DNA from: Agrobacterium rosae
GTDB taxonomy: Bacteria > Pseudomonadota > Alphaproteobacteria > Rhizobiales > Rhizobiaceae
DNA: 64,000 nt
Direction of reading: 5' to 3'
Assembly: GCF_002915175.1 (NCBI RefSeq)
Contig: NZ_NXEJ01000004.1
Span: 480,711 to 544,710, forward strand
Shown: piece by piece, positions 9,469 through 16,913 of the stretch
How positions within the stretch are numbered: position 1 is the stretch's first letter
Layout: each line of letters opens with the position of its first letter
The notes under the pieces: model-generated
Database searches by the model: none
What the model was told of the DNA's origin: nothing
What the model saw: only the letters and a program-made list of their open reading frames with translations
Position numbers and translations under genes: made by a program

Positions 9469-10335
9469 GTGACACAGGGTGCGGGGCGGCTGGCAATCAT
9501 CGCTGGTAGTGGGTTTCTTCCTTACTATGTGGCGGAGGCCGCGCAACAGTCAGGTGAGACGCCCTTCATCATCCGTTTGAAAAACGAAGCCGATCTTGAC
9601 TGGACGAAGTTCGAAAGTGTCTCGATCAGCGTTGGCGATGTTTCGGCGCTCGGTAAACTGCTGTCTGCACAGGGTATCGACCGCGTCGTGCTATCGGGTG
9701 GCGTTTCGCGGCGCCCTGAGTGGCGAGAGATTCGCCCCAACTTGAAAATGATCGCAAAAATGCCGTCCATCATCCGCACCCTGTTGTCCGGTGGTGATGA
9801 TACGGTGCTGCAAATGGTGATCAGGCTGATTGAAGCGCAGGGCGCACGGGTTATCGGTGCGCATGAGATTGCGCCGGCTCTGCTGGCAACGACGGGTGCG
9901 CTCGGTAAAGTCGCGCCAGGGGACGATGACCACAGGGATATCGCCAAGGCCGCCAAGGCCGCACTCGCACTCGGCGCGCTGGACGTAGGGCAGGGCTCTG
10001 TCTCCGTCGGCGGGCGCCTCGTGGCGCTGGAAGGCGTCGAGGGGACCGATGGCATGCTGGCGCGCGTTGCCTTTTTACGCGCAGAGGGGCGCATCTCCAG
10101 CCGCAGGAAAGGCGTTCTGGTCAAGCTGTGCAAGCCGCAGCAAGACATTCGCGCCGATTTACCAACCATTGGTCCATCCACCGTTGAAAATGCTGCGAAG
10201 GCCGGGCTTGCCGGCATAGCGGTCGAAGCGGGCAGGGCGTTCGTGCTGGACCGTGAGGTCATGTTGCGGGCTGCCGATGATGCCGGGTTGTTCGTCTGTG
10301 GTATAGATGTGGGCCTTGCGGGAGAGATGATGTGA
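9469..10335 (+). CDS. lpxI: UDP-2,3-diacylglucosamine diphosphatase LpxI
   Basis: Fourth step of lipid A synthesis, hydrolysing UDP-2,3-diacylglucosamine to lipid X and UMP. LpxI (DUF1009) replaces LpxH in alphaproteobacteria. The 288-aa product opens with GRLAIIAGSGFLPYYVAEAA, has the family core GGVSRRPEWREIRPN, and the conserved C-terminal Asp-rich region (AGDDDHR-like GDDDHRDI and TVENAAKAGLAGIAVEAG). The start codon is GTG at 9469. The location between lpxA and lpxB fits exactly, and its stop overlaps the lpxB start by 4 nt. Confidence 0.93.
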   Translation: MTQGAGRLAIIAGSGFLPYYVAEAAQQSGETPFIIRLKNEADLDWTKFESVSISVGDVSALGKLLSAQGIDRVVLSGGVSRRPEWREIRPNLKMIAKMPSIIRTLLSGGDDTVLQMVIRLIEAQGARVIGAHEIAPALLATTGALGKVAPGDDDHRDIAKAAKAALALGALDVGQGSVSVGGRLVALEGVEGTDGMLARVAFLRAEGRISSRRKGVLVKLCKPQQDIRADLPTIGPSTVENAAKAGLAGIAVEAGRAFVLDREVMLRAADDAGLFVCGIDVGLAGEMM

Positions 10336-11528
10336 CCGACAGCGTTCTCAAACTGGCGGTGATCGCCGGGGAAGTCTCAGGCGATCTGCTGGGGGCGGAT
10401 CTGGTGCGAGCCTTGAAGCAGCAATATCCGGGCCGTGTCGAACTGGTCGGCGTCGGCGGGGATGGCCTGATCGCAGAAGGCCTCGTTTCGCTGTTCGATT
10501 ACTCCGAATTGTCGATCATGGGCTTCACGCAAGTTTTGAAAAAACTGCCGCAGATGATCGCGAGAATCAAGGAAACGGCCAATGCGATTATTGCCGCAAA
10601 GCCGGATGTTTTGTTGATCATCGACAGCCCGGATTTCACGCACCGCGTTACCAAGCGTGTACGCAAAGCGTTGCCGCAGTTGCCGGTTATCAATTACGTC
10701 TGCCCAAGCGTCTGGGCGTGGAAAGAATACCGCGCAACGGCGATGCTGTCCTATGTCGATCACGTGCTGGCACTGCTGCCGTTCGAGCCTGAGACCATGC
10801 GACGCCTTGGCGGCCCGCCGACAACATTCGTCGGCCATCGGCTGAGCGTTGATGCTGATCTACTAGAGGTCCGTGCAAAGCGTGCCGCGCGACCTCTGCC
10901 TGGCTTGGGAGAGCCAAGAACCATTCTTCTGCTGCCTGGCTCGAGGTCGACCGAAATCACGCGGTTGATGGAGCCGTTCAGGGACGCGGCGCAGGCATTC
11001 GTCGAGCGAAATGGGCCTACACGATTTGTTCTTCCAACGGTGCCCAGACAGGAAAGCTTGATCCGTGGGCTTGCGGCGTCCTGGCCGGATCATGTCCGCC
11101 CTCAGATCGATACGGGTGCAGCCTTCAAGTGGCAGGCGTTTGCTGAGGCAGATGCTGCCATTGCCGCGTCTGGAACCGTTATTCTGGAGCTTGCGCTGGC
11201 CCATGTGCCGGTGGTTTCAGTCTACAAAACGGACTGGATCTTCACCATGCTGAGCAGGCGCATCAAGACCTGGACGGGGGCTCTGCCCAACCTGATTGCA
11301 GATTATGCCGTGGTGCCGGAGTATATCAACGAAGTGGTTCGCGCAGGTTCCATGCTGCGTTGGGCGGAGCGACTGTCGTCCAATACGCTCCAGCGACGGG
11401 CCATGCTGGAAGGTTTTGCGCTGGTGCAGGAGCGTCTGCGCACCGAGCGTCCTCCGGGCGAGGTTGGTGCTGAGATTTTGCTGTCTGTCTATCGCAGCAA
11501 GACTGGTGCCTTTGGCCGTGGCGCATAA
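10332..11528 (+). CDS. lpxB: Lipid A disaccharide synthase
   Basis: GT19 glycosyltransferase that joins lipid X and UDP-2,3-diacylglucosamine into the lipid A disaccharide at the inner membrane. The 398-residue product has the N-terminal AVIAGEVSGDLLGADLVRAL motif, SPDFTHRVTKR and NYVCPSVWAWKEYR, then the C-terminal UDP-binding domain with LLLPGSRSTEI and AASGTVILELALAHVPVV. The start is GTG at 10332, overlapping lpxI by 4 nt. It is the last gene of the long envelope operon; no strong intrinsic terminator is obvious right after it. Confidence 0.95.
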   Translation: MTDSVLKLAVIAGEVSGDLLGADLVRALKQQYPGRVELVGVGGDGLIAEGLVSLFDYSELSIMGFTQVLKKLPQMIARIKETANAIIAAKPDVLLIIDSPDFTHRVTKRVRKALPQLPVINYVCPSVWAWKEYRATAMLSYVDHVLALLPFEPETMRRLGGPPTTFVGHRLSVDADLLEVRAKRAARPLPGLGEPRTILLLPGSRSTEITRLMEPFRDAAQAFVERNGPTRFVLPTVPRQESLIRGLAASWPDHVRPQIDTGAAFKWQAFAEADAAIAASGTVILELALAHVPVVSVYKTDWIFTMLSRRIKTWTGALPNLIADYAVVPEYINEVVRAGSMLRWAERLSSNTLQRRAMLEGFALVQERLRTERPPGEVGAEILLSVYRSKTGAFGRGA

Positions 11529-11654
11529 TATTTGACCGGTGTCCAAATCGGCCCAGCTTAAAAAATAATCAAAAATCACTGTTCTGCCGACCTGTCGAGA
11601 TGATTAGGCCTGCGATCTTTTGTGCTGATCAATTGGCACATCGTTTGCTTTTCC

Positions 11655-11670
11655 ATCTTGTATGCAAGAT
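11655..11670. promoter_or_regulatory. Putative operator over the start of the GntR gene
   Basis: ATCTTG-TATG-CAAGAT is an inverted repeat with 6-bp arms that straddles the proposed ATG (11662) of the GntR/FCD regulator. Operators of FCD-type GntR proteins often contain TTGTAT...ACAA-like palindromes, and the core TTGTATGCAA fits this loosely. No Shine-Dalgarno is visible upstream. Autoregulation is an inference. Confidence 0.4.
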
Positions 11671-12366
11671 AGACATGCACCCGACACCGACCAAACTGCG
11701 ATAGAAAAGGCCATCGTTTCCGGCATTCTTTCCGCTCGAATACGCCCCGGAACCCGGTTGGGCGAAAGTCAGCTCGCAGAAATTTATGGTGTGTCGCGCA
11801 CCAAGATACGCGAAGCGCTGATGCGTCTTGGCAGCCGTGGCGTCGTCAAGGTCAGTCCACGTCGCGGCTGGTTCGTCGTAGAGCCGTCGGCCGAGGAGGC
11901 GATTAAAGTCTACGAGGCGCGGCGCGTCATCGAGTGCGGTCTGTTGCGAAGCATGACGAGGCTGCCCCCAGAGGGTCGCCAAATTCTTCTCGATCACTTG
12001 AGCGAAGAAAAGGACGCGATGGCTGCTTGCGATCGGCAACGGCTGACATGCCTGATGGGCGATTTCCACATTCGTATTGCCGAAATTGCCGGAAACGAAA
12101 TCATTGCCGACCTCCTGCGCGACCTGACCGCCCGCACCATTCTTATTTCGATGTTGTACCAATCGGATTTTCACGCAGCCCAGTCTCACGAGGGACATTG
12201 CCGCATGTTCGAGGCGATGGATGCGGGTGACTTTTCCAAGGCGGCAGACCTTGCAGCCACGCATCTGGACGAGGTCGAAACAGGCCTCGATCTGACGCGC
12301 CAGCGCGACCAATACTCCAATCTTCGCAGTTCACTTTCCCTTCCTGCCCTTCACGCAACCATTTAG
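11662..12366 (+). CDS. GntR-family (FCD) transcriptional regulator
   Basis: The 234-residue product has an N-terminal winged helix (about 10-75: AIVSGILSARIRPGTRLGES, then AEIYGVSRTKIREALMRL as the recognition helix) and a C-terminal all-helical FCD effector domain with likely metal-ligand His residues (GDFHIRIAEIAGNE, SHEGHCRMFEAM). It precedes an amino acid ABC transporter by only 11 nt in the same direction, so it probably controls that operon, perhaps together with itself, in response to a ligand linked to the transported compound. No Shine-Dalgarno precedes the ATG, so the mRNA may be leaderless, or a later start may be used. Confidence 0.85.
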   Translation: MQDRHAPDTDQTAIEKAIVSGILSARIRPGTRLGESQLAEIYGVSRTKIREALMRLGSRGVVKVSPRRGWFVVEPSAEEAIKVYEARRVIECGLLRSMTRLPPEGRQILLDHLSEEKDAMAACDRQRLTCLMGDFHIRIAEIAGNEIIADLLRDLTARTILISMLYQSDFHAAQSHEGHCRMFEAMDAGDFSKAADLAATHLDEVETGLDLTRQRDQYSNLRSSLSLPALHATI

Positions 12367-12377
12367 GAGATTTCATA

Positions 12378-13163
12378 ATGTTCAACAGACGTACATTTTT
12401 CGCTGCCTTAGCTCTCGCCGCCAGTGTGAGCTTCGCCGCTCCTTCCTCGGCGGATACCTTGAGCGATATTTCTGCGCGCGGATCGATCCGTGTTGCGGTT
12501 CCGCAGGATTTCCCGCCATTCGGTAGCGTCGGAATCGACATGGCACCTCGTGGATACGACATCGATGTCGCCAACCTGATTGCTGAAAAGCTGGGCGTGA
12601 AAACCGAACTTGTACCGGTTACCAGCGCGAACCGAGTTCCTTATCTCCAGACCAACAAAGTCGATCTGGTTATTTCCAGCCTCGGCAAGAATGCCGACCG
12701 CGAGAAGGTAATCGATTTCTCGGTTGCTTATGCACCCTTCTTCAACGGCGTTTTCGCACCTGATGCCGTAAAGATCGAGAAGGCCCAAGACCTGTCGGGC
12801 AAGACGATCGGCGTCACACGCGGTGCTGTGGAGGATTTGGAACTGACGAAGATCGCGCCAGCCGATGCCACCATCAAGCGCTATGAAGACAATAACGGCA
12901 CCATCTCGGCCTTCCTGTCTGGGCAGGTGGAAACGGTTGCGACCGGCAACGTCGTTGCGGCTGCTATTTTGGAAAAGAACCCGCCAAAGCGGCCGGAACT
13001 GAAATTCCTCATCAAGAACTCTCCTTGCTATATCGGCCTCAACAAGGACCAGCCCGCTTTGCGTGAGAAAGTCGATGCGATCCTTGCTGCTGCGAAAGCC
13101 GACGGCAGCCTCAATGCGATTGCCCAGAAGTGGCTGAAAACCGATTTGCCTAAAGATCTCTGA
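12378..13163 (+). CDS. Polar amino acid ABC transporter, periplasmic substrate-binding protein
   Basis: The 261-residue product has a Sec signal peptide (MFNRRTFFAALALAASVSFA, cut near AAPSSA) followed by a type II periplasmic binding fold of the SBP_bac_3 family: SIRVAVPQDFPPFGSVG, GYDIDVANLIAEKLGVK, DLVISSLGKNADREKVIDFS and KTIGVTRGAVEDLEL. It captures a small ligand, most likely a polar amino acid, and delivers it to the two permeases encoded next. The ligand cannot be read from sequence. It lies in an operon gntR-sbp-permease-permease-ATPase, with a stem-loop after it that may raise its mRNA level above that of the membrane genes. Confidence 0.9.
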   Translation: MFNRRTFFAALALAASVSFAAPSSADTLSDISARGSIRVAVPQDFPPFGSVGIDMAPRGYDIDVANLIAEKLGVKTELVPVTSANRVPYLQTNKVDLVISSLGKNADREKVIDFSVAYAPFFNGVFAPDAVKIEKAQDLSGKTIGVTRGAVEDLELTKIAPADATIKRYEDNNGTISAFLSGQVETVATGNVVAAAILEKNPPKRPELKFLIKNSPCYIGLNKDQPALREKVDAILAAAKADGSLNAIAQKWLKTDLPKDL

Positions 13164-13179
13164 ATCAATTTTTAAAAGT

Positions 13180-13205
13180 CGCGCCCTGTCATCGAGCAGG
13201 GCGCG
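13180..13205 (+). other. Intra-operon stem-loop after the binding-protein gene
   Basis: A perfect 9-bp inverted repeat (CGCGCCCTG at 13180-13188 and CAGGGCGCG at 13197-13205, 8-nt loop) fills the gap between the binding-protein gene and the first permease. A short T-run follows about 10 nt later. Such hairpins commonly block 3' exonucleases or cause partial termination, giving binding protein in excess over permease. Confidence 0.6.
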
Positions 13206-13235
13206 GTTCCTTGTATTTTTTCGAAAGGAACCAAC

Positions 13236-13907
13236 GTGAACTACACCTTCGAGTTTGGGTGGCTTCTCGAATATTATCCGGCAATCGTGAAGGGCGTTCT
13301 CATCACGCTGCAGCTGATTGCCATCGGTGGTGTGCTGGGAATTTCGCTCGGCATTTTTTGCGCATGGGTGCGGGCTTTGGGGCCGACATGGCTGCGTCCG
13401 CCGATTGCTGTTTACGTGGAGATGATCCGCAACACGCCGTTTCTCATCCAGTTGTTTTTCATCTTCTTCGGCCTGCCATCATTGGGCCTGCAATTGAACG
13501 AACTGACGGCGGCCAATATCGCCATGGTCGTCAATCTCGGGGCCTATAGCTGCGAAATCATTCGCGCCGGTATTCAGGCGACTCCAAAAGGTCAGTTCGA
13601 GGCCGGAGCGAGCCTTGCCATGACGCGGTTCGAAACCTTCCGTCACGTCGTGCTCGTACCAGCGCTCCAGCGCATCTGGCCCGCCCTCTCATCGCAGGTC
13701 GTCATCGTCATGCTCGGCTCTTCTGTCGTGTCGCAGATTGCCGCGGAAGATTTGACCTTCGCCGCCAATTTCATCCAGTCGCGCACATTCCGCGCCTTCG
13801 AGGCCTACATGGTATCGACGGTCATTTATCTCGCGCTCGCCATTTTGTTGCGGCAGCTGCTTCTGGTTGTTGGCGGCTTCATCTTTCCCAGAAGGAGTGC
13901 CCGATGA
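13236..13907 (+). CDS. Amino acid ABC transporter permease (HisM/GlnP type)
   Basis: The 223-residue inner-membrane subunit has about five transmembrane segments. The opening YYPAIVKGVLITLQLIAIGG is typical of the family, and the BPD_transp_1 EAA loop reads EAGASLAMTRFETFRHVVLV, where the ATPase docks. Also present is the family motif EMIRNTPFLIQLFFIFFGLP. GTG start at 13236, with AAAGGAA upstream at good spacing. Its stop overlaps the next permease (ATGA), so the two proteins are made together as a heterodimeric channel. Confidence 0.9.
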   Translation: MNYTFEFGWLLEYYPAIVKGVLITLQLIAIGGVLGISLGIFCAWVRALGPTWLRPPIAVYVEMIRNTPFLIQLFFIFFGLPSLGLQLNELTAANIAMVVNLGAYSCEIIRAGIQATPKGQFEAGASLAMTRFETFRHVVLVPALQRIWPALSSQVVIVMLGSSVVSQIAAEDLTFAANFIQSRTFRAFEAYMVSTVIYLALAILLRQLLLVVGGFIFPRRSAR

Positions 13908-14563
13908 TCGAGTTCACCACTTGGGATATTTTGCGAAACCTACTGTTGTCAGCCCGCTGGACGGTTCTTCTTTCGCTGGTGTCTTTCCTCGGCGGCGCAG
14001 CCGTCGGTCTCTTGCTTTTGTTTATGCGCATTTCCAGAAAGAAATCCCTGCGGGTCTTTTCCAAATATTACGTGGAGCTGTTTCAGGGAACGCCGTTGCT
14101 CATGCAGCTTTTCATCGCTTTCTTCGGGTTGGGATTGGTCGGCATCGATGTTCCGGCCTGGCTGGCTGCCGGACTGACGCTCATCCTTTGGGCTGCGGCA
14201 TTCCTCACCGAGATATGGCGCGGATGCGTCGAGGCTGTGTCCAAGGGGCAGTGGGAAGCATCCGCCAGCCTTGGCATGGGGCGCTTGCAGCAAATGCGCT
14301 ATGTCATTCTGCCGCAGGCCATGCGGGTGGCCATTCCACCCACGGTCGGCTTCGCGGTTCAGGTCATCAAGGGAACGGCGGTTACCTCGATCATCGGTTT
14401 CGTGGAGCTTTCCAAAGCAGGCACGATCGTCACCAACGCCACGTTCCAGCCCTTCACCGTTTATGGCCTCGTTGCCCTCATTTATTTCGCTCTGTGCTGG
14501 CCATTGTCGAAAAGCAGCCAGATCCTCGAAAGGAAGCTCAATGTCGCTCATCGAAATCACTGA
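13904..14563 (+). CDS. Amino acid ABC transporter permease (second subunit)
   Basis: The 219-aa partner permease, with family motifs ARWTVLLSLVSFLGGA, ELFQGTPLLMQLFIAFFGLG and the EAA loop (WEASASLGMGRLQQMRYVILPQ written in two parts: WEASASLGMGRLQ and QMRYVILPQAMR). Start ATG at 13904 overlaps the previous gene by 4 nt and has AAGGAG upstream. The gene ends 23 nt inside the ATPase gene (start 14541), another sign of tight coupling. It forms the channel with the preceding permease. Confidence 0.9.
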   Translation: MIEFTTWDILRNLLLSARWTVLLSLVSFLGGAAVGLLLLFMRISRKKSLRVFSKYYVELFQGTPLLMQLFIAFFGLGLVGIDVPAWLAAGLTLILWAAAFLTEIWRGCVEAVSKGQWEASASLGMGRLQQMRYVILPQAMRVAIPPTVGFAVQVIKGTAVTSIIGFVELSKAGTIVTNATFQPFTVYGLVALIYFALCWPLSKSSQILERKLNVAHRNH

Positions 14564-15272
14564 AGTCCGCAAAAGCTTCGGCAGCAACGAGGTTCTCAAA
14601 GGCATCAATTTGGATATCGCTCCGGGCGAGGTCATCGCGATCATCGGCAAGAGCGGATCGGGAAAATCAACGCTATTGCGCTGCATCAATGGTCTCGAGA
14701 CTATCTCGTCTGGCGCGATTTCTGTGGCTGGTGCTCAGTTCATCGATGACGAGCTTCACCTGAAAGCCTTGCGGCTGAAGGTCGGCATGATCTTTCAGCA
14801 GTTTAATCTGTTTCCGCATCTCAATGTCGGCGAAAATGTCATGCTATCGCAAACCGTTGTGAAGAAAACGCCGAGGACGGACGCAGAAGCACTGGCACGC
14901 AAGATGCTGGAGCGTGTCGGTCTGGCCCACAAATTCGATGCCTATCCCGACGAACTGTCGGGTGGCCAGCAGCAACGTGTTGCCATTGCCCGGGCACTGG
15001 CCATGCAGCCCACCGCGCTTTTGTGTGACGAAATCACGTCTGCCCTCGACCCGGAACTCGTCTCGGAAGTTCTGGCCGTGGTACGGGAATTGGCCGCAGA
15101 AGGCATGACGCTGGTCATGGTAACCCACGAAATGAAATTCGCCCGCGATGTCTGCTCACGGGTCGTCTTCATGCATGAAGGCAAGGTTCATGAGATAGGC
15201 CCCCCGGAGGAGGTTTTTTCGGCACCCAAGACGCCGGAGTTGAAACAGTTTCTGGGCGTGACTGCGCATTGA
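14541..15272 (+). CDS. Amino acid ABC transporter ATP-binding protein (GlnQ type)
   Basis: The 243-residue cytoplasmic ATPase has Walker A IIGKSGSGKSTLLRCIN (about residues 35-50), the Q-loop MIFQQFNLFPHLNV, the signature LSGGQQQRVAIARALA, Walker B ALLCDEITSALDPE and the switch His in MVTHEMKFA. It powers the importer formed with the two permeases and the binding protein. The start ATG at 14541 has AGGAAG about 5 nt upstream and overlaps the end of the permease gene. The operon ends at the hairpin at 15314-15337. Confidence 0.93.
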   Translation: MSLIEITEVRKSFGSNEVLKGINLDIAPGEVIAIIGKSGSGKSTLLRCINGLETISSGAISVAGAQFIDDELHLKALRLKVGMIFQQFNLFPHLNVGENVMLSQTVVKKTPRTDAEALARKMLERVGLAHKFDAYPDELSGGQQQRVAIARALAMQPTALLCDEITSALDPELVSEVLAVVRELAAEGMTLVMVTHEMKFARDVCSRVVFMHEGKVHEIGPPEEVFSAPKTPELKQFLGVTAH

Positions 15273-15313
15273 AAGCGTGGTGGAATTAAGCTTTTGAGCT
15301 TTGTAGCAACAGA

Positions 15314-15337
15314 AAAGCCGGGCGTTGGCCCGGCTTT
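15314..15337. terminator. Terminator between ABC operon and gltA
   Basis: A perfect 10-bp stem (AAAGCCGGGC at 15314-15323, loop GTTG, GCCCGGCTTT at 15328-15337), with an A-rich left and a short T-rich right flank. Placed between two convergent units, it can serve both the rightward ABC operon and leftward gltA. Confidence 0.8.
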
Positions 15338-15362
15338 ATGATTCTTATCGATGCTGCTGAAC

Positions 15363-16652
15363 TTAACGCTTGGAAACCGGCGTGTAATCGCGCTTTGCGG
15401 CACCCGTATACAACTGGCGTGGACGGCCGATGCGCTGCTGTGGGTCTTCGATCATTTCGTTCCACTGGGCGATCCAGCCGACGGTGCGGGCCAGGGCAAA
15501 CAGAACGGTGAACATGGTCGTCGGAAAGCCGAGAGCCTTCAGCGTGATGCCGGAGTAGAAGTCGACGTTGGGGTAGAGTTTCTTTTCGACGAAGTATGGA
15601 TCGGAAAGAGCGATCTTTTCGAGTTCCAGCGCAACCTGCATGATCGGGTCGTCACCATTGCCGGTGGCTTCCAGCACTTCATACATCGTCTTCTGCATGA
15701 TCTTGGCGCGCGGGTCGTAGTTTTTGTAAACGCGGTGGCCAAAGCCCATCAGGCGGAATGGATCGTTCTTGTCCTTGGCGCGAGCGATGTATTCAGGAAT
15801 ACGATCAACCGAACCGATTTCGTTCAGCATGTTGAGCGCGGCTTCGTTGGCACCGCCGTGCGCAGGGCCCCAGAGGCATGCGATGCCCGCTGCGATACAT
15901 GCGAACGGGTTTGCACCCGAAGAGCCGGCAAGACGCACGGTCGATGTCGACGCGTTCTGCTCATGGTCGGCATGCAGGATGAAGATGCGGTCCATGGCGC
16001 GGGCCAGTACCGGATCGACCTTGTAGTCTTCGCAAGGTACGGCAAAGCACATGTTGAGGAAGTTGGAGGCGTAATCCAGATCGTTCTTCGGGTAAACGAA
16101 GGGCTGGCCGATGTGGTATTTGTAAGCCATTGCCGCAATCGTCGGCATCTTCGCGATCATACGCAGCGAGGCGACCATGCGCTGATGCGGATCGGTGATG
16201 TCAGTCGAGTCGTGATAGAAGGCTGACAGAGCGCCAACCGTGCCACACATGACGGCCATCGGGTGGGCATCGCGGCGATAGCCGGTGAAGAAGCGGCTCA
16301 TCTGCTCATGCACCATGGTGTGGCGCGTTACGCGGGTGTCGAAGTCTTTCTTCTGTGCCGTCGTCGGCAGTTCGCCGTAAAGCAGCAGATAGCAGGTTTC
16401 GAGGAAGTCGCCCTGTTCTGCCAGCTGCTCGATGGGATAGCCGCGGTGCAGAAGAACACCTTCGTCGCCATCGATATAGGTGATCTTGGATTCGCAAGAG
16501 GCAGTGGACGTGAAGCCCGGGTCGTAAGTGAAGGTACCGGTGTTCTTGTAAAGCGTACCGATATCTACAACCTTCGGTCCGATCGTGCCTTCTCGGACAG
16601 GAAGATCGACCTTTTTATCGCCGAGTGTCACTGTCGCGCTAGTTTCCGTCAT
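15363..16652 (-). CDS. gltA: Citrate synthase
   Basis: Type I hexameric-like citrate synthase condensing oxaloacetate and acetyl-CoA to start the TCA cycle. The 429-aa product shows the family signatures: [20 protein letters not shown] near the N-terminus, catalytic His in [20 protein letters not shown], the second His in [16 protein letters not shown], and the catalytic Asp region NVDFYSGI. The frame is open further upstream, but the ATG at 16652 has GGAGG (16659-16663) 6 nt before it, and the protein begins there as in rhizobial homologues (MTETSATV). Monocistronic, convergent with the ABC operon. Confidence 0.96.
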   Translation of the reverse strand: MTETSATVTLGDKKVDLPVREGTIGPKVVDIGTLYKNTGTFTYDPGFTSTASCESKITYIDGDEGVLLHRGYPIEQLAEQGDFLETCYLLLYGELPTTAQKKDFDTRVTRHTMVHEQMSRFFTGYRRDAHPMAVMCGTVGALSAFYHDSTDITDPHQRMVASLRMIAKMPTIAAMAYKYHIGQPFVYPKNDLDYASNFLNMCFAVPCEDYKVDPVLARAMDRIFILHADHEQNASTSTVRLAGSSGANPFACIAAGIACLWGPAHGGANEAALNMLNEIGSVDRIPEYIARAKDKNDPFRLMGFGHRVYKNYDPRAKIMQKTMYEVLEATGNGDDPIMQVALELEKIALSDPYFVEKKLYPNVDFYSGITLKALGFPTTMFTVLFALARTVGWIAQWNEMIEDPQQRIGRPRQLYTGAAKRDYTPVSKR

Positions 16653-16913
16653 ACCATACCTCCGAAATATGCAGGCGATGCGGGGTGACGCATCAGCCAG
16701 TTTAAGCGTCAGCGATTTAGCTATATGATCCGCGCGATAAAGCCAAGCTATCCAAAAGGCAAATTGTGCATTGCGGCACGTCAATATCTCGAAATGAAGC
16801 ATTTCCACGGCAGAGTGTTTCATTCTAGGTCAATGCTTCCTTAATCGCGCAAATGGTTGCAATCTGCTTTTCAGGGTTGCAAACTAACCCTCTGCGGCAG
16901 GGGGCGGCGGTAC

